DNA from: an uncultured Flavobacteriaceae bacterium
GTDB lineage: Bacteria > Bacteroidota > Bacteroidia > Flavobacteriales > Flavobacteriaceae
Assembly: GCA_937929935.1 (NCBI GenBank)
Contig: CALFUL010000005.1
Span: 94,387 to 158,386, forward strand
Direction of reading: 5' to 3'
DNA: 64,000 nucleotides
Every line of letters begins with the position of its first letter. The stretch's first letter is position 1. This document shows, piece by piece, positions 60,567 to 64,000 of the stretch. Under the pieces are notes generated by a model. The model saw only the letters and a program-made list of their open reading frames with translations, was not told where the DNA came from and did not search any database. Made by a program: the position numbers and the translations under genes.

Positions 60567-61706
60567 ATGTTACGTTTATTAACCATTGTTTTTCTCTTAT
60601 TTAGTTTTGCTTTAAAAGCGCAAGTCACTCAAGAAATTTTTGAATCTTTTAAACTTCAAGAAAGACGTGATGTCAGTTACTATTTTCCTGAAGATTATGA
60701 CGCAGAGAATAAGTATCCGCTAATTATTGTTTTAGACGGAGAATATTTATTTGACCAAGTAGTTGCTACTTCAAAATTTTACAGTGAATTTCATGGCATG
60801 CCTAAAAGTATTGTGGTAGGTATTCATCAAAGCGAGAAAAGTATTAGGCTTGATGATTGCGAATATGAAGAAGATGGCCTGCCTGCTCCTAAAGCTAAAA
60901 AATTCTTTGAATTTTTAGGTATGGAATTGATTCCGTATTTAGACCTTAATTATAGCACTGTACCGTTCAAAATGGTAGTAGGTTATGACATTACAGCTAA
61001 CTTTCAAAACTATTGGTTATTTAAAGAAAATTCACTTTTTAACGCCTATATAAATATCTCGCCAACCTTGGCTCCTGAAATGGAAAACCGAGTGCCTTCA
61101 AGATTAGGCGCTTTTGATAAAGAAATTTTTTATCAGCTAATTGTAGAAAAAGACAAAAGCAAATACACAGACAGAATCTTAGAAATGGACAAGGCTATTA
61201 AGGCTATTGACAAAGAATCACTACATTATTATTTTGATGAATATGATGGTGCTGATCACGTTTCTATTGCAACTTATGGTATGGGTAAAGCCTTTGACAA
61301 CATTTTTGGAATGTTTAAACCTATAAGCCCAAAAGAATATAAAAATAACTTACTCACGTATGATGGTGGTGTTTTTGAATATTTGCAAAACAAATACGAT
61401 AACATTCAAGAGCTGTTCAGAATTTCAAGACGTGTAGAGCTAAATGACCTAATGGCGGTATATGCAGGTATTCGTAAAAAAGAAGATTTTGATTCTTTAA
61501 AACCGCTGTCTGATCTTTGTAAAAAAGAATTTCCAACAACCATGTTAGGCTTTTATTTTGAAGCTGAATATTATGAACAAACAGGTGATCCACAAAAAGC
61601 GCTAAGAACTTTTGAGAAAGCTTTTGGTATGGATGAGATTGATTTCTTAACCAAAGAAATGGCCTTAGAAAAAATTGATGCGCTTAAGGCAGATTTTGGG
61701 TATTAA
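60567..61706 (+). CDS. alpha/beta-hydrolase esterase-like exported protein
   Basis: This 379-residue secreted protein has signal peptide MLRLLTIVFLLFSFALKAQ. The fold of the putative-esterase family (Fes/enterochelin esterase type) runs to about residue 260: FPEDYDAENKYPLIIVLDGEYLF and a terminal GADHVSIATYGMGKAF with the catalytic-type His. The nucleophile-elbow position reads VVGYDITAN, so Asp141 stands where G-x-S-x-G would place serine. The C-terminal part has a TPR-like helix pair (FYFEAEYYEQTGDPQKALRTFEKAF). ATG 60567 is chosen for the signal peptide. It follows the flippase-like gene by 19 bases. Confidence 0.83.
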   Translation: MLRLLTIVFLLFSFALKAQVTQEIFESFKLQERRDVSYYFPEDYDAENKYPLIIVLDGEYLFDQVVATSKFYSEFHGMPKSIVVGIHQSEKSIRLDDCEYEEDGLPAPKAKKFFEFLGMELIPYLDLNYSTVPFKMVVGYDITANFQNYWLFKENSLFNAYINISPTLAPEMENRVPSRLGAFDKEIFYQLIVEKDKSKYTDRILEMDKAIKAIDKESLHYYFDEYDGADHVSIATYGMGKAFDNIFGMFKPISPKEYKNNLLTYDGGVFEYLQNKYDNIQELFRISRRVELNDLMAVYAGIRKKEDFDSLKPLSDLCKKEFPTTMLGFYFEAEYYEQTGDPQKALRTFEKAFGMDEIDFLTKEMALEKIDALKADFGY

Positions 61707-61728
61707 AAAACAAAACTTCAATTCGATT

Positions 61729-61755
61729 AAAAAAGGCCCATAAGGGTCTTTTTTA
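61729..61755 (+). terminator. Terminator of the panC operon
   Basis: AAAAAGGCCC and GGGTCTTTTT pair around ATAA with one G-U pair and end in a T-run, shortly after the esterase-like stop. Confidence 0.8.
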
Positions 61756-61806
61756 GTTTAGGTACGTATATAAATTTCTATCTTCGTTTGAAATTGAAAA
61801 TCAAAC

Positions 61807-63168
61807 GTGGCAAAAACTAAAACAGCATTTTTCTGTCAAAATTGTGGCACCCAATACGCGAAATGGGTTGGTCAATGTACCGCATGTAAAGAATGGAATA
61901 CCATAACTGAAGAGGTTATTCAAAAGGAAGAGAAATCAAGCTGGAAAACGCCTACTGCTGCAAATCGAAAAATAGCGCAACCGCTAAAAATAAATCAAAT
62001 CTCTACTGAAAAAGAGATTCGTCTTGACACACAAGATATTGAATTCAATCGTGTGTTAGGAGGCGGGCTAGTACCCGGTGCCTTGGTGCTTATAGGAGGT
62101 GAGCCTGGAGTAGGCAAAAGTACTTTGATGCTTCAAATTGCTTTGAAACTGCCGTACAAAACCCTTTATGTTTCTGGAGAAGAAAGTCAAAAACAAATTA
62201 AAATGCGTGCGGATCGCATTTATCCTAACAGTGAAACCTGTTTGATTTTAACAGAAACAAAAACACAGAATATCTTTAAACAAATTGAAAATACAGATCC
62301 TGACATTGTGGTCATTGATTCAATACAAACATTACACTCTGATTATATTGAGTCTGCTGCAGGCAGCATTTCACAAATTCGTGAATGCACAACAGAACTC
62401 ATCAAATTTGCTAAAGAAACCAATACCCCAGTAATCTTAATAGGTCACATTACAAAAGATGGATCAATTGCGGGTCCGAAAATTTTAGAACACATGGTTG
62501 ATACTGTTCTTCAATTTGAAGGTGATCGAAATTATATGTACCGTATTTTGAGATCATTAAAAAATCGTTTTGGATCAACCGCTGAATTAGGTATTTATGA
62601 AATGCAAAAAGAAGGCTTGAGACAAGTAAATAATCCTTCAGAAATTCTAATCTCAAAAAATACTGAACAATTAAGCGGCACCGCCATTGCCTCAACCGTT
62701 GAAGGTATGCGCCCCTTAATGATTGAAATACAAGCTTTAGTTAGTACAGCTGTTTACGGCACCCCACAACGATCAACAACAGGTTACAATGCGAAAAGGC
62801 TAAACATGCTTTTGGCTGTGCTTGAAAAGCGTGCCGGCTTCAAATTAGGAGCAAAAGATGTCTTTTTAAATATAACTGGAGGCATTTCAGTTGATGATCC
62901 TGCTATTGACCTTGCGGTTATCGCAGCCATTTTATCAAGTAATGAAGACATTCCGATAGAAAAAGGATGCTGCTTTGCTGCAGAGGTAGGTTTAGCTGGC
63001 GAAATAAGACCTGTACAAAGAATTGATCAGCGTATTCTTGAAGCTGAAAAATTAGGTTTCACTACCATTTATGTCTCTAAAAACAATAAAATAGGGGTAA
63101 AAAATACCAAAATTGAAGTGGTAATGGCTACCAAAATTGAACAAGTGGTAAGCTATCTTTTTGGCTAA
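61807..63168 (+). CDS. radA: DNA repair protein RadA
   Basis: RadA is a RecA-like ATPase that drives branch migration in recombination. The 453-residue protein has a zinc finger with Cys10, Cys13, Cys24 and Cys27, Walker A GGEPGVGKSTLMLQIAL and the RadA-specific KNRFGS motif. A C-terminal Lon-like domain has DVFLNITGGISVDDPAIDLAV and LAGEIRPVQRIDQRILEAEKLGF. The start is GTG 61807, giving the standard MAKTKTAFFCQNCG. Full length. Confidence 0.97.
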   Translation: MAKTKTAFFCQNCGTQYAKWVGQCTACKEWNTITEEVIQKEEKSSWKTPTAANRKIAQPLKINQISTEKEIRLDTQDIEFNRVLGGGLVPGALVLIGGEPGVGKSTLMLQIALKLPYKTLYVSGEESQKQIKMRADRIYPNSETCLILTETKTQNIFKQIENTDPDIVVIDSIQTLHSDYIESAAGSISQIRECTTELIKFAKETNTPVILIGHITKDGSIAGPKILEHMVDTVLQFEGDRNYMYRILRSLKNRFGSTAELGIYEMQKEGLRQVNNPSEILISKNTEQLSGTAIASTVEGMRPLMIEIQALVSTAVYGTPQRSTTGYNAKRLNMLLAVLEKRAGFKLGAKDVFLNITGGISVDDPAIDLAVIAAILSSNEDIPIEKGCCFAAEVGLAGEIRPVQRIDQRILEAEKLGFTTIYVSKNNKIGVKNTKIEVVMATKIEQVVSYLFG

Positions 63169-63263
63169 TTCTTAGAATTAAAAATTCTAGCAAAAACCAT
63201 TATCAATAGAATAACCAAAACAATCAAGGCAAATTGCCAAATACCTATTCTTAGTAAATACAT
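63165..63263 (-). CDS. 32-residue single-span membrane peptide (putative)
   Basis: On the minus strand an ATG at 63263 opens a 32-codon frame. It encodes MYLLRIGIWQFALIVLVILL, then IMVFARIFNSKN. One membrane helix fills residues 7-25, with Arg and Lys at the cytoplasmic end. An A-rich stretch (TTAAAAAGAAAATC) precedes the start, the usual ribosome-binding style here. It lies between radA and the aldo/keto reductase gene, and its stop overlaps the radA stop. No family is recognised, and it could be a chance frame. Confidence 0.4.
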   Translation of the reverse strand: MYLLRIGIWQFALIVLVILLIMVFARIFNSKN

Positions 63264-63274
63264 AGATTTTCTTT

Positions 63275-64000
63275 TTAAGGTGCCGGATTAGGTATTTCAT
63301 TATGAATGCTTTCAATACCCTCTAAAACTTCTTGATTCAATTCAATATCAATACTCGCAATGTTTTCAGCTAACTGTTTTATAGAAGTTGCCCCAATAAT
63401 ATTGCTGCTCAAAAAAGGCCTAGTATTCACATAAGCTAATGCCATTTGCGTTAATGATATGCCATGGGCTTGAGCAAGATCAAAATACTTTCGTGTTGCT
63501 TTAACTGAATTACCTTTTATATATCTATTGTAATTAGGAAACATTGCCAAACGAGAATTTTCAGGCAAACGGTCTCCTAAATATTTGCCCGATAGTGCAC
63601 CAAAACCCAAAGGAGAATATGCCAAAAGCTTTATCTCTTCTCGCATTGCTATTTCAGCTGAGCCAACTTCAAACTGACGATTCAATAAGCTATATGGGTT
63701 TTGAACAGTAATCATTTTAGGCAAAGATGCATGCACCTTACTTTCTTCGAGAAAACGCATGATTCCCCAAGGGTTTTCATTACTTAAACCTATTTTACGA
63801 ATCTTACCTTCACGTATCAAATCACGAAGTGTTTCTAAAACTTGATGAATATTATCTTCCCAATAATCATCAGCAGCATGAACATAGCCCCGTTTGCCAA
63901 AATAATTTGTGTTGCGCTCTGGCCAATGCAATTGATACAAATCAATGTAATCAGTTTGTAAGCGCTTTAGACTTCCTTCAACGGCTTCAATAATCGCATC
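63275..64000 (-). CDS. aldo/keto reductase (5' partial)
   Basis: The frame is open to the window edge, so the N-terminus lies beyond 64000. The visible part has LKRLQTDYIDLYQLHWPERN, a proline-rich region, REGKIRKIGLSNENPWGIMRF, LLAYSPLGFGALSGKYLG and the C-terminal NIIGATSIKQLAENIASIDI with the NADPH-binding Gly-Ala-Thr-Ser. It belongs to the Tas/YajO-like branch of NADPH-dependent oxidoreductases. The catalytic Asp-Tyr region is outside the window. Substrate unknown. Confidence 0.9.
   Translation of the reverse strand, partial: DAIIEAVEGSLKRLQTDYIDLYQLHWPERNTNYFGKRGYVHAADDYWEDNIHQVLETLRDLIREGKIRKIGLSNENPWGIMRFLEESKVHASLPKMITVQNPYSLLNRQFEVGSAEIAMREEIKLLAYSPLGFGALSGKYLGDRLPENSRLAMFPNYNRYIKGNSVKATRKYFDLAQAHGISLTQMALAYVNTRPFLSSNIIGATSIKQLAENIASIDIELNQEVLEGIESIHNEIPNPAP

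Overview
The window looks like chromosome of a Flavobacteriaceae bacterium (Bacteroidota), probably marine. The DNA is AT-rich. Recognisable -7 elements follow the TAnnTTTG pattern of Bacteroidota, and ribosome-binding regions are A-rich with few Shine-Dalgarno sequences. Lineage markers are present: a type IX secretion C-terminal domain, gldD and gldE, DUF4270, GIN-domain, DUF3127 and DUF4301 proteins, a Lacal_2735-type peptide, TonB-dependent receptors and an atpD-atpC pair without the other ATP synthase genes. I see no rRNA, tRNA, CRISPR array, prophage or intact insertion sequence. Most of the window is core chromosome in short operons.

Layout. 1-4.3 kb: tail of a T9SS surface protein, then ftsX-DUF3098-uppP-truB and a TonB-like protein. 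4.3-11.2 kb: thioredoxin-like protein, YitT, tag, aat, DUF3127 (with an SSB-like acidic tip), a histidine kinase, a HIT protein and greA. 11.2-17.8 kb: a thiamine-type uptake region. It holds a TonB-dependent receptor behind a TPP riboswitch and, upstream on the same strand, DUF4301, a NadR-like kinase, a PnuC-like transporter, a thiamine-binding-family protein and a phosphopantetheinyl transferase. 17.9-24.5 kb: ahcY, small proteins, and a photolyase-type neighbourhood (DUF2452, TIGR03643, flavin reductase, DUF2256, cryptochrome/photolyase, membrane protein), followed by a broken M19 dipeptidase gene. 24.6-34.9 kb: rpmA, a C-terminally extended rplU, an M16 protease pair, a GIN protein, an EamA transporter, a PLP dehydratase, gldD, gldE and ssb. 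35-39 kb: mutY, HU, a 29-residue COX24-like peptide, rng and recX. 39-47.5 kb: a cupin/JmjC protein and the biotin genes bioB-KAS-bioA and bioD-DUF2007-bioF, split by an opposite-strand glycosyltransferase. 47.7-55.4 kb: a DUF2975/HTH pair with repeated operators, atpC-atpD, a large TonB-dependent receptor and glmS. 55.6-64 kb: DUF4270, a half-size glycogen-synthase-like protein, panC-panD-flippase-esterase, radA, a 32-residue membrane peptide and a partial aldo/keto reductase.

The most interesting points are these. DUF4301 carries the motif set of UDP-sugar pyrophosphorylases and sits in the thiamine-type cluster. The photolyase of the iron-sulfur class has lost three of the four expected cluster cysteines. 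An identical 18-bp repeat lies in the same reading frame inside two biotin genes, reminiscent of Rickettsia palindromic elements. Three helically phased operator-like repeats precede the DUF2975/HTH pair. The DUF3127 protein ends with the same DDLPF tip as SSB.
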